A DNA stretch of 64,000 nucleotides from Rapana venosa. Its lineage: Eukaryota > Mollusca > Gastropoda > Neogastropoda > Muricidae. Position numbers and translations under genes: made by a program. The stretch spans positions 6,549,239-6,613,238 of the forward strand of contig CM054159.1 of NCBI GenBank assembly GCA_028751875.1, written 5' to 3'. Numbering within the stretch: the first letter of the stretch is position 1; the number at the start of each line of letters is the position of its first letter. The notes under the pieces were generated by a model. It did no database searches. It saw only the letters and a program-made list of their open reading frames with translations, and was not told where the DNA came from. Shown piece by piece: positions 34,110-46,100 of this stretch.

Positions 34110-37081
34110 AGACACAGAACCCTATCAGATCGTACGTTAAGAGCGCTATGTCATAAACATAAATCCAAGTTGAAATGCTTAACTTCTCTATTTGTACACA
34201 ATAAAAACAATATTGTCAAACGGGAAATTAGAGCCTTTAAGAACACAAACTATATCGATAACAACATACATTGTACCTCTCAAACAATAATCAAGACTAA
34301 ACAGAAAGAAAAGAAGACAGAAAAACACGAGAGAAAGAAATCGATAAGAAAAGAGAATAGAAAAAAAAATAAAGATAGAGCTAACAAGAGGGAAGAAAAA
34401 ACTCCAAGCTAGATAGTGTAATACCTAAATCGTTGATAACACCTCTCCAGAGAATCGCATGGAAAGAAAAAGACTGTGCAGCCTCAACCCCCTGTCCTCG
34501 TAGCTATCAACGCATAAGATGAAGCTATTAAAAGAAAATATATCAATAAAAAACTCTCCCACTTCAAGTCATAATATTATACGCAGGTCTACAAAAGGAA
34601 TAGAAAGTAGCTAATGAAGATATGTAAGTGTACACCCGAACATCGACACCTTAACCAGAATAAGCACATAGTAACAAACTTGCCATACGACTAAAATGCC
34701 TTACTCGTCTAAGCTGTCTTCATTCGAAAAAAGACAGCCTCACAACTCAACTACCTGTGGATATATATATAAACATATCAAGATATCAGCTGTCTGGAAA
34801 TAACAACAAACCAAGCCCATACTCCGACCCCTCGTCCTGGATCACATCGTCGCCTCCCTCCAAACAACCTCCACTCCAGCCTATCAACCCCGTTATGAAA
34901 TGGAGTCAGTTCAGTATGCTAATTCCCTGGAGCACAATCAATGTGAGACCGATGATCCGTCATACTCTATGCAAAGATGCCACTCTCTACAATCTAACTA
35001 AAAATAGATGCAGTGTCAAACAGATATAACGTGACTCCCACAGCGATATGGAGTGATAAGCCTTGGAAGGGGACCGACACTCCTTCACAATACCTAAACA
35101 CACACACACCAACAACCACACAAACACAACACACACACACACACAACCACACATTACGCCGGCGCACACACACACACACCACACACACACAACTCACACG
35201 TTGCGCGCGCTGATAAACACATACGAAAGCATCCCACACTTGAACCTACAGACAACACACAAGGCGCGTGAAAAATTCAATATTTGCAGAAATACACACG
35301 ACCTCATCGAGACTACTTGACTCTGTACCTAGACCAAGAAGTTCCACCATGGAACAATGCGTCCTCGATGCAAAACGAAATATAGCAAGATAGCAAAAAC
35401 ACCAAAATACCCAGGCAAGTTTTGGAAACACTATCATGAAGCTGAGACGGTGAAGGTACAGAGGTTACTAATTTTCGAATACGAAAGACGACTTCAGATA
35501 ACTAGCGATACAAAGAGTCTCAGTCCTCAAAACTGGTACCGAATATGGGACATACGTGACATGGTCTAAGTAATTTTGAATTAAAGTTTGGTATGCATGG
35601 CAATCAGAATAGTTAAAAAATGAGGAACGCAGTTTGGACAGAGAATTACACAGGCTCAAAAGAATACGGATTAAGGTCAGCAGCTAGTATAAGAAGGATT
35701 GCGGTTTGTGTGAGTAAGTCAAGAGGAACACAATAGATGGCAATTTTTTAGATAGATAGCCCTATTATTAGGACCGGCTCAAGCCAATGTGACGAGATTA
35801 ATGACATAAGTAGTTGCTTTAATTTGATGCAAATTTCAGGAAAAAAAATGCGAGACCCATTATCTGAGGGCACTCGGAGCATTCAGTTTTAATCTGACGG
35901 CGCATTTGGAGCGAACGATGGTGAGCAAGAACAGAGGAGAAAAGCAGAGGTGAAAAAGGCCCTGTGTCACACTTTCCTGAGGTTCGAGCACTACATAGAA
36001 GGGAAATCATTGTGGTCATTTTTGAGTCGTAGACTTGCGAGAAAAAGTCCAGAGACACATCGTCACAAGAACACATATGAGATATCGACACCAAGAGTCA
36101 GACAGTCAGACAGAGACAAGCAGGCAAATGTGACAGAGAAGTAGATATTAAATCGTCTAATAAGAAAGAAAGATCAAAATAAAGTGATATAGAGCCTAAC
36201 AGGGTATGAAGAGAGAGATGAAGGACGGGAGGGGAAGGTCAGTGGTGGGAGGATGACTGAAACTGATAGACCTGACAGATAGACTGACAATAGACGAAAA
36301 AAGAAAATATGTCCCGTCGAAATTACAATTGCAACCAGAAACCGCCAAGAAATATTTCCTAAATACACTACAATAATTGTGTCTGCCCCTCCTCTCAAAG
36401 TTTATATTTTTAATTACAGTCGTTTCTTTAATTGATTTTAGGAAAGCTGTATATCGAACATAAGACAACATGCCATAAATATTTATGATGGCTTCTAAAA
36501 TTGATTTGGGACGATTTGATTGAGATTTTATAAGAGTTAAATTTTTTAGGGTTTGTGCAATTCCGTTGAGGAGTTTTTGAACGGTCGCATGCCCGTGGAT
36601 AATAGAATTTGTATGCAAGCGCTCTGATTTGTTTGATGATTAGCTTGTCAAGATTAAGCGCTTGTAAAAATTCTATCATTATTATCATCATATTGTTGTT
36701 GGCGTTATTTTTTTAAAGAGGCCTAGTAATAAAAAATTTATTGGTGTGTTGCCACATGCTCTAACGCTGTATCACGCGCCATACTTGTCGCCAGTGCACG
36801 CGAAATAGCATGCTGTGTGTCTGTTGTTCCCAGGGAATAGAATTCTGTCTGGTAGATGGACGAATGGATGATGAGGGGAGGGACGGTGAGGTGGAAAAAA
36901 CGGGAGTAAATCTGATGGATGCAGAGACAGAGGCTGAGAAAGCCCTATCTCTAGTGACCTGTGAGAAGGGATTAACATTGAGATTGGAAGGTGTGATGAA
37001 CGAGAGAGTTATTTTGACGAGAGGAGAGAGACGAGCCTTCTTGTAGATCTCTGACAGAGGGGAGAGAGAGAGGAGGAGAGG

Positions 37082-37560
37082 AAAAAAAAAGAAAGAAAAA
37101 AAAGAAAAAGAAACAAACAAAACAAACAAAGAAAACAAAAAAAACAAAAAAAAAAAACAAAAACAAAATAAGAAAAAAAAAAAATCAAAGACATAACGAA
37201 TAAAAAAAGAAAACCTTTTTTTTTAAAAACCCAAAACCGAAATAAAAAGACCAAAACACATACAAAACACTAACAAACAAACAAACAAAAAAAAACCCCC
37301 AAAACTAAACAACAAACAACAAACTAAAACAAAACAAAAAACAAAAACAACGAGAAAGGCACCCCCAAAAAACAAAACCAAGACTCACGAAAGGGAAAAA
37401 AGTAAAAAAAAAGAAGAAAAGAACAAACTTAAGCAAACAAACACAACAACCCAAAGAGAAACAACAAAGCGAAAACTTTTCCCTCCCCAGAGAAGGACAA
37501 GAGTCCCCCTCAAATACGAAGGGTTTTTTATGCATAGGAAAACACTCCCAGGGAAAATAA
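37082..37560. repeat. A-rich low-complexity tract
   Basis: AAAAG, AAAC and CAAA blocks, nearly T-free to about 37,200. It begins exactly where the duplicated unit ends. No gene. Confidence 0.85.
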
Positions 37561-37619
37561 CTAACTCACACACACAAGGTCCCTTTTGCCTTTTTAATAT
37601 GCACCAGGATAGCAGTGTA

Positions 37620-38130
37620 GAAGTTGTGTGTGTTGTGGTGTGTGTGTGTGTGTGTGTGTGGTGTGTGTGTGTGTGGTTGTGGGGGTGTGTGTGTGTCCGT
37701 GTGTGTGTGTGGGGGGGGGGGTGTACGGTGCTTGGTGTGTCCCCTTGTGTGTAGTGTGTGCGTTGTGTGTGTGGGGCCCTGTGTGTGTGTGGTGGGGGAA
37801 TCGCCTGTTTTTAAAAATCACACTTCAGGAGGACTGTTATGGTGTGTGGGGTTGGGGTGAGAGGTGTGTGTAAGTGTGTGTGTTTTGGTTGTGGGGTGTG
37901 TGTGTGTGTGGTGTTGTGTGGGGTTTGTGGGTGGGGGTGTGGTGTGTGGTGGGTGCGGTGATTTGGTCCCCAAATTTTGATTATCACATTTTTCGGATTG
38001 AAGTTTTGGTGTTACGTGGTGTATCGTGCAAGGGCGTGCATGTTTTGGGGTATGTGTGTGTGGGCATGGGTTGTGCTGTGTGTTTGGTGGGCTCGTGTGT
38101 TTTGTGCCGCGCGCGCGCGCGTGTGTGGGG
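37620..38130. repeat. (TG)n array with G runs and (CG)n end
   Basis: Interrupted TG with a G10 run near 37,713, then high-complexity TG-rich sequence and GCGCGCGCGCGC near 38,108-38,120. Cys/Val frames are repeat products. Confidence 0.9.
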
Positions 38131-38259
38131 TGTTGTGTGTTTATGAGTGGATAATTTGATTTTCAATCTTCCGGGTTACTGTTTTTTCGAATTGGTAAAG
38201 TTTCTTACAATTTTGTCTTCTTTTTTTCCGTCTTCTGTCTGTCGCTGTAGGGTCCGCTG

Positions 38260-38860
38260 TCGTTTCTTCTTCTTCTTCCTCTCCTCTCCCCTCTCTACTC
38301 TCTCCTCCTCTCTCTCCCCTCTTTTCTCCTCTCTCCTCTCTCTCTCTCTCTCTTCTTAAGGTTTTTGCCCAAATTTTCCCGACACTAATTGTCATATAGT
38401 AAAAAAAGCCCCTTTGCTAAATAGTTTAACTTTTAAACCATTTTCCTTTTTCTCCTTTTCTGTTTTTGTTTTTGGGTAATTTTAACCCTTTAATGAGTTT
38501 TCCCTCTGGGGGGGTTGCATGCAAAAGCCTCGCTATTTTTTTTTAAACGCCCTTATAAAAAAAAAAAGGGTTTGCTCTCTTCTCTGTCCTCTCTGTCTCT
38601 CTGTCTCTTCTCTCTTCTCCCTTTTCCCTCTCTCTTCTCCTCTTTTTTCTCCTTTCCCCCCCCTCTTCCTCTCTGTCCCTCTCTTTCTGTTGTCTCTTCC
38701 CTCCCCCTCTTTCACTCTCTCCCCCCCTCCTCTCCCCTCTTCTCCCTTTCCCTCCCCCCCCTCTCTCTCTCACCCCCCCCTCCTCCTCCTCTCTCTCTCC
38801 CTCTCTCTTCTCTCCTCTCCTTCCAACCCCCCCCCCCTCGCTCTCTCATTTTTTGGGCCA
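38260..38860. repeat. pyrimidine (CT/CCT) tracts
   Basis: CT-rich at 38,262-38,354 and again, with many C runs, at 38,570-38,850. Ser/Leu/Pro-rich frames are compositional. Confidence 0.9.
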
Positions 38861-39780
38861 TTCTCTGTGATCCTTTTCCTTAAAAGGGTAAAGGGGGGGA
38901 TTTTTTTTTTTTAAAAAAAACAAAAAAAGCAATTTTTTTTCCCCCCTTTTGGGAAAAAAAGACACACCAAAAACACAAAATTTTTGTTTATTTTTTTAAG
39001 GGGAGAAAAAAAAACAATTTTTCTTCTTCTTTTTAAAGCCCGACACAACAGCGCAACAACTTTTCCTCATAATAAAAAAAAAACCTTTCCCCTTTCTTTT
39101 ACCTTCAACACCACCCATACCCCCTTTTTCGGCTGGAATGAAAAAATAAAATTGAAGAATGAGATTAAAAAAATTTATAATAAAAATAAGAATTGGGGTA
39201 AAAAAATAAAAAATTTTAGAAAAAAAAAAAAAAAAATGATTTTTTGGGGTAAGAGAAGGAAGAAAAAAGAAGTTTTTTTTAGGAAAAAAGAGAAAGGGGA
39301 AGGAGGAAAAAGAAGGTTGGGGGTTTTTTAACCCCCTCAAACCCACGCAAAAATCCTTTTCGGCGGGAAATAAAAATAAAAATAAGTTGAATGAATTGGG
39401 TTTAAAAATATATTAGTTTGGGGGAGGATTTGGTAAGTAAAAAATAATGGGGGTGGGGGAAAAAAGGGGGGTGGAAGGGGAATGAAGGAAGGGAGGGGGA
39501 AAAAGGAAAAGGGGAAGGAAAATTTTTTTTCTTTCCAAAATTTCCCTTTCTATTTTTTTTTTCCCCCCCTTTTCCCAGAAAAATAAAAACCAACGGAAAC
39601 CATCATCAAAAAAAATTTAAAGACGCAGACAATAAAAAAAAGGGGATTGGGGGTAATGGCGTGGAAGTAAAAAGGAAAATAACAAAACAACACCCCCCCA
39701 CGAAAAAAAAAACCCAAAAAAGCCCAAAATATGAAAGAAACAAAAAAGACAGACAGGAAAAATTTTTGAATTCCCTGCAA
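38861..39780. other. homopolymer-rich, probably low-quality sequence
   Basis: Most bases lie in runs (A8, T12, G8, C6); isolated dinucleotide context is rare. Resembles a milder form of 57,216-61,130. No gene can be trusted here. Confidence 0.7.
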
Positions 39781-41068
39781 GGGCGTCATAGAAATGAACA
39801 ACAGACAGAGAGAGAAAAGGAGGAGAAAAAGGAAGAGAAAAAAAGAGAGAGAGGAAGGGGAAGGAAAAAAAGGGGTAAAAGGAGAAAAAAAAGAAAGTGA
39901 GGGAAAAGACAACGGAAAGAGGGGGAAGGAGAGAGAGAGAGAGAGAGAGAGAAGAGAGAGAGAGGAGGGAGGGGGAGAGAAAAAGGGGGAAAAACCAAAA
40001 AAGGGGGAAAGCCACAATGGAGAAGAGAAAAAAGAAAAAGGGGAAGAAGAGAGAGAAGAGAAAAAGAAGGAGAAACCCCCCAAAAACAAACAAAAACCAC
40101 AAGCGAGAAAGGAAGAGGTAAAAGGGACCGACAGACAGAAAGGGGACAGACAGAAACAATCAAGACAGACGACCCCGAGCAACAGACGAAACAGAGAAAA
40201 CGAGAGAGAGAGAGAGAAGAGGGGGAAGAGATATCCAAATTGATATTCCCAATAGTAGTAAAAAAGCGAACAGTTTTCTCCTTTTCCCCAAGGATGGCGA
40301 GGACAGACAGAAAAGATATAAGAAGAAGGGAAAGAATAGTGAGAGAGAGAAGAGAGAGAGAGAGAGAGGAACATAGAGAGTGGGGGGGGGAAAAAGAAGA
40401 GAGAGAGAGAAAAAAGAGAGAGAGAGAGAAGAGAGAGAAGAGAGAGAAATCCACAATGAGAAAAAACCCAAGAACCCACAATGCGAAAAAAGAGAGAGGA
40501 ATAATAACGATAACAAATGAACGAATTTTATTTGACAAAAGCTACAAGCCATCATCAAAGGGGGTAATTGTAAGAACATTTTTAAAAAAGGGAATGAATA
40601 TAAAAGGACATGGTAATAATTAAAGCCAGATAAATGAAAAAACCAAAATTTTTCGTTATTCGTATAGGTCCTTTTCATTCATAGTCTGCTTCGTTTTTCT
40701 GGGGCCCCTCGTTATAATATTGCAAAGATTTAAGCTTGGAAAGAGAGAAGGAGGAGAGAGAGACCGACGACAGCCCGACGGACAGACAATAGCAATCAGA
40801 AAGAAAGACACAGAGCAACAGACAGACAGAGAAACAAGAGAGAGAGAGGAGAAGAGAAGAGGAAAAAATACCCAATTGATATTCCCAATAGTGAAAAAAA
40901 CGAACATGCTTTTCCCTCTTTTCCAAGGAGGCAGGACAGACAGAAAGATGATAAGAAAAGGAAAGAAAGTGAAGAGAGAGGAGAGAGAGAAGAGAAGAGA
41001 GGAGAGAGAAGAAGAGAGGAACATAGAGAGGGGGGAGGGGAGAAAGAAAGAGAGGGGAAGAGAGAGAA

Positions 41069-41121
<53 letters not shown>

Positions 41122-41160
41122 AAAGGTAAAGAGATAGACAAAAATTGGGATAAATAGTGA
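39781..41160. repeat. purine-rich (GA)n tract containing a diverged ~640-bp tandem pair
   Basis: Long AG-rich stretch. Two segments share ordered non-simple blocks: 40,115-40,500 and 40,740-41,150. Both contain GACAGACAGAAA-type sequence, TTGATATTCCCAATAGT (40,239 and 40,876), AAGGA…GGACAGACAGAAA and GAACATAGAGAG (40,369 and 41,018). The 309-residue and similar Ser/Leu/Phe frames on the complement are artefacts of composition. Confidence 0.7.
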
Positions 41161-42036
41161 TTGGATTTTCCTTTTTATTTTTGCTTGCATCTTCTCTTTC
41201 CCGCAGACGACCGCAGACAGGAAGAGAGAAGACAACATAGACGACAACAGACAGAGAACAGACATACAGAGACGACAGACATACAGAGACAGAAGACAGA
41301 GATACAACGAGATACATGAGATAAAGGTTCCAGTTTTGCCGCTTTACGGACTCCCGCATGCCGATAGACTTTTTCCCATTGTTTTAAAACCACACTTATT
41401 GTTAGTTGTCCCTTTCCCACAAAGATAACTGGGGAGAAAAGATAATCCATACAGCCAAGATGTGTTCAACCACCCATACCACCAAACACACTTTGTCGAT
41501 GCCGTGACGAAAAACACTCATAACCCCGGAAAAGTTCTTAGAGAAAATGCAGAAAGATAAACAGAAGCGCAACAGAATGGAAAGGAAGAGAGGAAAACTT
41601 TTACATAAGTCACATCTCCCTTTAGTTCATCCGGAACGAATGACTTTCTTTTTCCCTGCGTTAGTGCCACTACGGGTTGTCTTTTCTATCGCGCACCGCG
41701 CCGCGCGTGTGGTTGTTTGTTTAGTATTTTGTGTGTGAGGGGTGTGTGTGTTTATCATGCGCGCGCGCGTGAGTGTGTTGTGTGGTGTTCTTTTAGCACA
41801 TAGTTAAATTTTTTTTTTTAAAGTATGATGTATGAAAATGGGATTGAAAACCAAAACCCCCAAATTTTTTTATTCGCTGATAGCACAAAACCCCTACCTC
41901 TTCCCCAAATGCTCGGGAAAAAAATGTCTAATTTTTCTGTTCAGAAACTGATTTCTATAACACTGGTAAACGTTTTTCACAGTGTTGGAATTTGCCCGCC
42001 TCACAAAAAGCCCCATTGTTCATGTGTGGTGTGTGT
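41161..42036. other. non-coding, short CG and TG repeats
   Basis: GACAGACA-type repeats to 41,310, then higher-complexity sequence; GCGCGCGCG near 41,760. Nothing recognised as a gene. Confidence 0.5.
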
Positions 42037-42082
42037 GGGGGGGGGGGGGGGGTCTGTGGGGGGGGGGGGGGGGGGGGGGGGG
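42037..42082. repeat. poly-G tract G16-TCTGT-G25
   Basis: Direct view: two long G runs separated by five bases, G-quadruplex-prone and error-prone. Confidence 0.9.
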
Positions 42083-42604
42083 CGTTTTTTCTGTAACCAA
42101 CCCCCTTTTCTTCATATAACATCATCGATCTGAAAAACATCTTTTACTTTTTTCACAGGCATATTTTATTAGTTTTAAAATTTCCTATCTTTTTTCTTTC
42201 TCTTTTTTAAGGCCTCAGGGGCAAAAACAGACTCAAAACTCAAGAAATGGGTTCCAAAAAAATTTCTTGGATGACAATCTGAAGGGGCCGATATTCAGGA
42301 TCCAAATTGATTCGACCACATTTTGATTTTTCAAGCAGTTTACCAGAAAACCTTCCCTCTTTTTCTTTTTTCTTCTTCTCTTTTCCATCCTTTTTTTTTT
42401 TTCTTTTTCTCTTGTTATTGTTCTTCTTCTTCTTCTTCGAATGCTCAGACTCAACATGCCTCTGTCATATAACAAAATCGTTGCGCTGGCCCTAAAGGCC
42501 TAACAAGTAAAGGCCCAGCGCACCGACTCGGCGTGGTGACCGTTCTTTCCAAAAAATCTACCTTCCCAAAAATAAAAAGACTCACCCTGTGCACGAGTTT
42601 TTCG
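42083..42604. other. non-coding, T/C-rich
   Basis: Contains a TTC/CTT-rich stretch at 42,357-42,440. No gene seen. Confidence 0.5.
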
Positions 42605-42800
42605 GACCCTTTGAACACAGGAACTGGTTTATAGTCCCCCTCCGAAGGGCTTTCGGGGGAGTGGAGTCAGAAAATGAATGTCCCCCCCGGGGAAAAAACC
42701 CTTTAACGGGGCCTCTCGGGGATGGCTCAAACCCAGTCCCCTTTTCCCAGGCACAAATCGCAAGCGCAGTTCCTTTAACCCCCTGGCTTCCGCCCCCTAG
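42605..42800 (-). mobile_element. SINE family B head and body, corrupted
   Basis: Blocks align in order to 16,180-16,340: GAACACAGGAACTGGTTTAT, CCGAAGGGCTTTCGGGGGAG, TGGAGTCAGAA, GGATGGCTCAAACCCAGTCC (B-box region, reversed), AATCGCAAGCGCAGTTCC, TTTAACCCCCTGG (A-box region). Many changes are homopolymer expansions, so decay and base-call error are mixed. Confidence 0.65.
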
Positions 42801-44039
42801 TATGTTTTTAAACCCAAAAAAATAAATTCTTTGCATTAAAATTTCGCGGGTACTTTAACCCCCGCTCTCAAAACCATAAAGGGTTTATGAGTACAATCCT
42901 CTATGCCAAGCTATGCCCCCCCCCATCCTACCACCACCACCTCCCTCATCAAAAATTTCTTTTTATTCGAATGTTTTGGGAAACTTTAAAATTCGATTAC
43001 TGCCCAAAAAAGTTTAAAAACCCGCATAACATTCCATACCTTCTGCAGTGTTTTGAATTCTTTTGCAATTAGCCAGCACGTCAGCACATCAATACAAACT
43101 TTTCAAAAAAGACGTAAGCCTGCTCTCTATGACTTCGAAAGTGCAACTTTCCCTTCTGAACTTGTCAATGCCACACAGTTCCTCTCTCTCTTCTCCTCTT
43201 CTCTTTCTCTTCTTCTCCTTTTCTCTCCTCCCCCCTCTCTCTTTCTTTTTCTTTTCTTTCGTTCTTCCCTTTCTTTCTTTATTTTTTCTGATTTCATGGA
43301 CATTTTAAACCCTTCGTCATTTTTTTAAAGCAATGTTTTGGGGAGTGTTCACGACTGTGTGTTCCTTGGCTTTGTACGCAACTTTTCGTATTGATAGAAC
43401 CAGTTGACCTTGAATTTGGGGAGAAAGTAGACAAAACGAAAACGAAGAAAAAAAAAGAGATATAGTGAATTGTATTCGACACAAACCCTTTTACCCGTTT
43501 AAAAACCCGCCCTTTTTGTTGGGGTCACTGTCTGTCGTCGTCTATGTCTCCTTCATACTCTTTCTCTATCTCACACCCACACAGTCACACCCCCACACAC
43601 ACACCACAACACACAACACACACACACAAAAGCGCCGCAGCATGCACACAAAACCGCAAAAAAACCACTAAATTTCATTTTATTTCAAAATCTAGAATGA
43701 AATGGATTCCAAAATGCCGAGCTATCACAGTTCACCTCAACCTCATTGAAAAGAAGAGAGAGGGGAAGAGAAAGAGAAGAAGAGAGAGAGAGAGAGGGAG
43801 GGAGAGAGAGCGACAGAGACACATGGGGCAGAGTTAGAGAGACAGAGTTAGAAAAAGGGGAAAAGGGAAAAGGGAGAGAGGAAGAGAAAAGGAGAGAGAG
43901 AGAGATAAGGAGGGAGAAGGAGAGAAAGAGAGAGAAGAGAGAAAAAAAAACCCACTGCGCTGTCAAAATATATTTTCCCCACGATTTATAAATAAATTTT
44001 TTAAATTTCTAAAAGGCAGAAGGGGTTTTAAAAAGTGTG
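42801..44039. repeat. low-complexity run: CT, CA and GA arrays
   Basis: CT-rich 43,180-43,300, CA 43,575-43,630, GA-rich 43,750-43,955, with short higher-complexity stretches between. No gene. Confidence 0.7.
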
Positions 44040-44270
44040 CGAAGATTTTTTGCGTGCTTTTCGAAAACACGAGACCTTGGTTTGTACATTTGGGGCTTTA
44101 AAGTGGCAGGCGCCATAGAAATATTCTGCCCTTTTCCACACACAAATTTATTGCTAGGCCCTGAGTGGGTGGGTACAATTCACTCCCTTTGTGGATGGAG
44201 GATACAAACCCGTCGCCCGGAAAACGTAGTTTTTCTCTGCTAACACGGGGTTTCAGCAGGGGGATGCAGA
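44040..44270 (-). mobile_element. possible corrupted SINE family B
   Basis: ACACGAGACCTTGGTTTGTA resembles the family B body and GAGGATACAAACCCGTCGCC its reversed B-box region, followed by CTAACACGGGG. Weak and partial. Confidence 0.35.
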
Positions 44271-44606
44271 CAGGCACCCCCTGTTAAAAAAAAAATTTAA
44301 AAACAAAAAAATGATCGGCCATCCGGGCCAAAACTTTGAGGACCGATTTAAACCCCATCCGTCAACTGAAAAAAGAGCAGCACAGACAGCAAGGCAAGCA
44401 GCAGCACAGCACAGCAGAATGACATTATAAATGCTATGCTTAAAAACACAATAATAAGCAAAAACCTGTTGCAAGCACTAAGATACAACCACACCCATGC
44501 ACAACACTCGTGTGTCTGTGTGTGTGTGCGCGCGTGCTTAATTAATATCTATTGTTTTAAAAACAACAGTCACTGTTTTAAAAAAAACATTCATTGTATG
44601 AAAAAT
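44271..44606. other. non-coding, nothing recognised
   Basis: A-rich sequence with AGCAGCACAGCACAGCAG and a TG/CG run near 44,510-44,536. Confidence 0.5.
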
Positions 44607-44908
44607 AAAAGGTAAAGTAGGTAAAGGAGTCCCATAACCTATAAGGTCGTAGGGGAGCGAGGCGTCAGAGACCTCACTTCTCTAGGACCAGCATATTGAG
44701 GGCGGCCGCCCATCTCCTCTCCCTCGCTGCTTTTACCTTCCCCTGACCCTAAAGAGGGCAGGTACCCATTTACAGCTGGGTGAACTGGGGGACTGTACTG
44801 AAGCCAAGGCGCGCAAACGGTCACCCATCCAACTGGTAACCACGCTCGACGCTGCTTAACTTGGCTGGGGGAAAGCGAGTGCTCCGACCACTGAGCTATC
44901 CCGTCCCC
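44607..44908 (-). mobile_element. chimeric tRNA/5S rRNA SINE (family C), full length
   Basis: Read on the minus strand it starts GGGGACGGGATAGCTCAGTG and GTCGGAGCACTCGCTTT, a clean tRNA 5' half with A box. It then switches to AAGTTAAGCAGCGTCGAGCG and TGGTTACCAGTTGGATGGGT, GACCG. Those 45 bases match the internal-promoter part of animal 5S rRNA as I know it (about 38 of 45). The body follows: GTACAGTCCCCCAGTTCACC, CAGCTGTAAATGGGTACCTG, CCCTCTTTAGGGTCAGGGGA, TCTCTGACGCCTCGCTCCCC; the tail is GGTTATGGGACTCCTTTACC. The element carries two kinds of Pol III promoter. Two more copies lie at 62,717 and 62,985. Confidence 0.85.
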
Positions 44909-45150
44909 AGAAAAATAAACTTTAAAACTAATTGGTCTAAACTACTAGGACACCAGCAAGAAACAAGCAGCCCAGTGTCAGCCACAGCAGGCCCACAGCA
45001 CAGGCACCGGCGTGCAGGCATCTGACACAGGGCCCAGGATCATTGGGGGGGTGGGAACACGGCAGCAATATGTCCACGTGGCGCCCTGCCACACGAGTTA
45101 ACACAAACCCCCAAGTCGATCGCTGATGAAGGTTGTTTTTTTTGGTACTT
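44909..45150. other. moderate-GC sequence, unassigned
   Basis: GC-rich stretch with CAGCAGGCCCACAGCACAGG and a G7 run. Open on the minus strand but without a recognisable motif. Confidence 0.4.
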
Positions 45151-45154
45151 TGCC

Positions 45155-45250
45155 TCTCTCTCCTCTGTGTCTCTCTGTGTCTCTCTCTGTCTCTATATCT
45201 GTCTCTCTGTCTCTCTCTCGTGTCTCTGTCTCTCTCTGTCTCTCTCTCTA

Positions 45251-45282
<32 letters not shown>

Positions 45283-45351
45283 GCTCTCTCTCTGTGTATA
45301 TCTGTCTCTTTCTTCTGTGTCTGTGTGTCATCTGTCTGTGTGTCTGCTGTG

Positions 45352-45405
<54 letters not shown>

Positions 45406-45670
45406 ATCTCTCTCTCTCATCTCTCTCTCTCTCATCTCTCTCTCCTCTCTCGTGTCGTTCAACTAGGAAATATTTGCGTCGTATTTGTAATTTTTCTTTA
45501 TTACTGCGTCTTGGTTTTCTCTGTCTGTCCATCTCTCTCTCTCTCCCCTCTCTCTCTCACCTCTCTCTCTCTCTCTCCCTCCCTCTCTCTCTATCTCTCT
45601 CTCTCTCATCCCCTCTCTCTCTCTCTCTCGTCTCCTCTCTCTCTCTTCTCTCTCTCTCTCTTTGTGTCAT
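45155..45670. repeat. (CT)n/(TCTG)n arrays
   Basis: About 500 bp of CT with GTCT interruptions, split by a short unique stretch at 45,455-45,530. The 234-residue Ser/Leu frame is compositional. Confidence 0.95.
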
Positions 45671-45834
45671 TCAAATGGGAAATTTTTGTGTTGGGTTTTT
45701 GACATGGAAGGGAAAGAGGGAAAGGGATGGTTTAATCAAAGCCCGCAAGGCAGTGAGAATTGTTTTACTTTTCTTTATAGATTGTTTGTTGTTGCCGACC
45801 TGCTTGTGCTGCTACCGCTGTAGTTTTTGATGTT

Positions 45835-46061
45835 GTTGATAATGATGATGACAACGACAATGATGATGGTGGTGGTGGAGGCGGTGATAACGATAACAAC
45901 GATAACAACTACTTGATAATGATAGCACTGGTTGGGACATGCTACTGGTGGTATTTATGATGTTAGTAATGATAGATGGAAAGTGATGGATATTATGGTG
46001 GTATAATATGATGTAGTAGTGATGAATATAACGATAGTGATGATGAAAATGATGATGATGA

Positions 46062-46100
<39 letters not shown>

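Larger units (their letters stand above)
20709..37081 (+). repeat. 16,373-bp direct duplication, copy 2
   Basis: Same content and order as copy 1; add 16,384 to any coordinate in 4,325-20,697. Right boundary is GGAGGAGAGG followed by an A-rich tract instead of TGCTCTC. I saw no indel or substitution. Confidence 0.95.

Noticed and set aside
4325..37081. Duplicated unit considered as a large transposon, virus or episome
   Set aside because: No terminal inverted repeats, no target-site duplication, no integrase, capsid or polymerase genes beyond a dead LINE; the boundaries are not element-like.
39550..40538. Minus-strand frames of 250 and 309 residues, Ser/Leu/Phe-rich, looking like membrane proteins
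   Set aside because: Complement of a GA-rich tract with base-call noise; overlapping frames are equally open.
44876..44908. tRNA gene on the minus strand
   Set aside because: Only the 5' half of a tRNA is present; the sequence switches to a 5S-like segment, and three copies share the same body and tail, so it is a SINE head.
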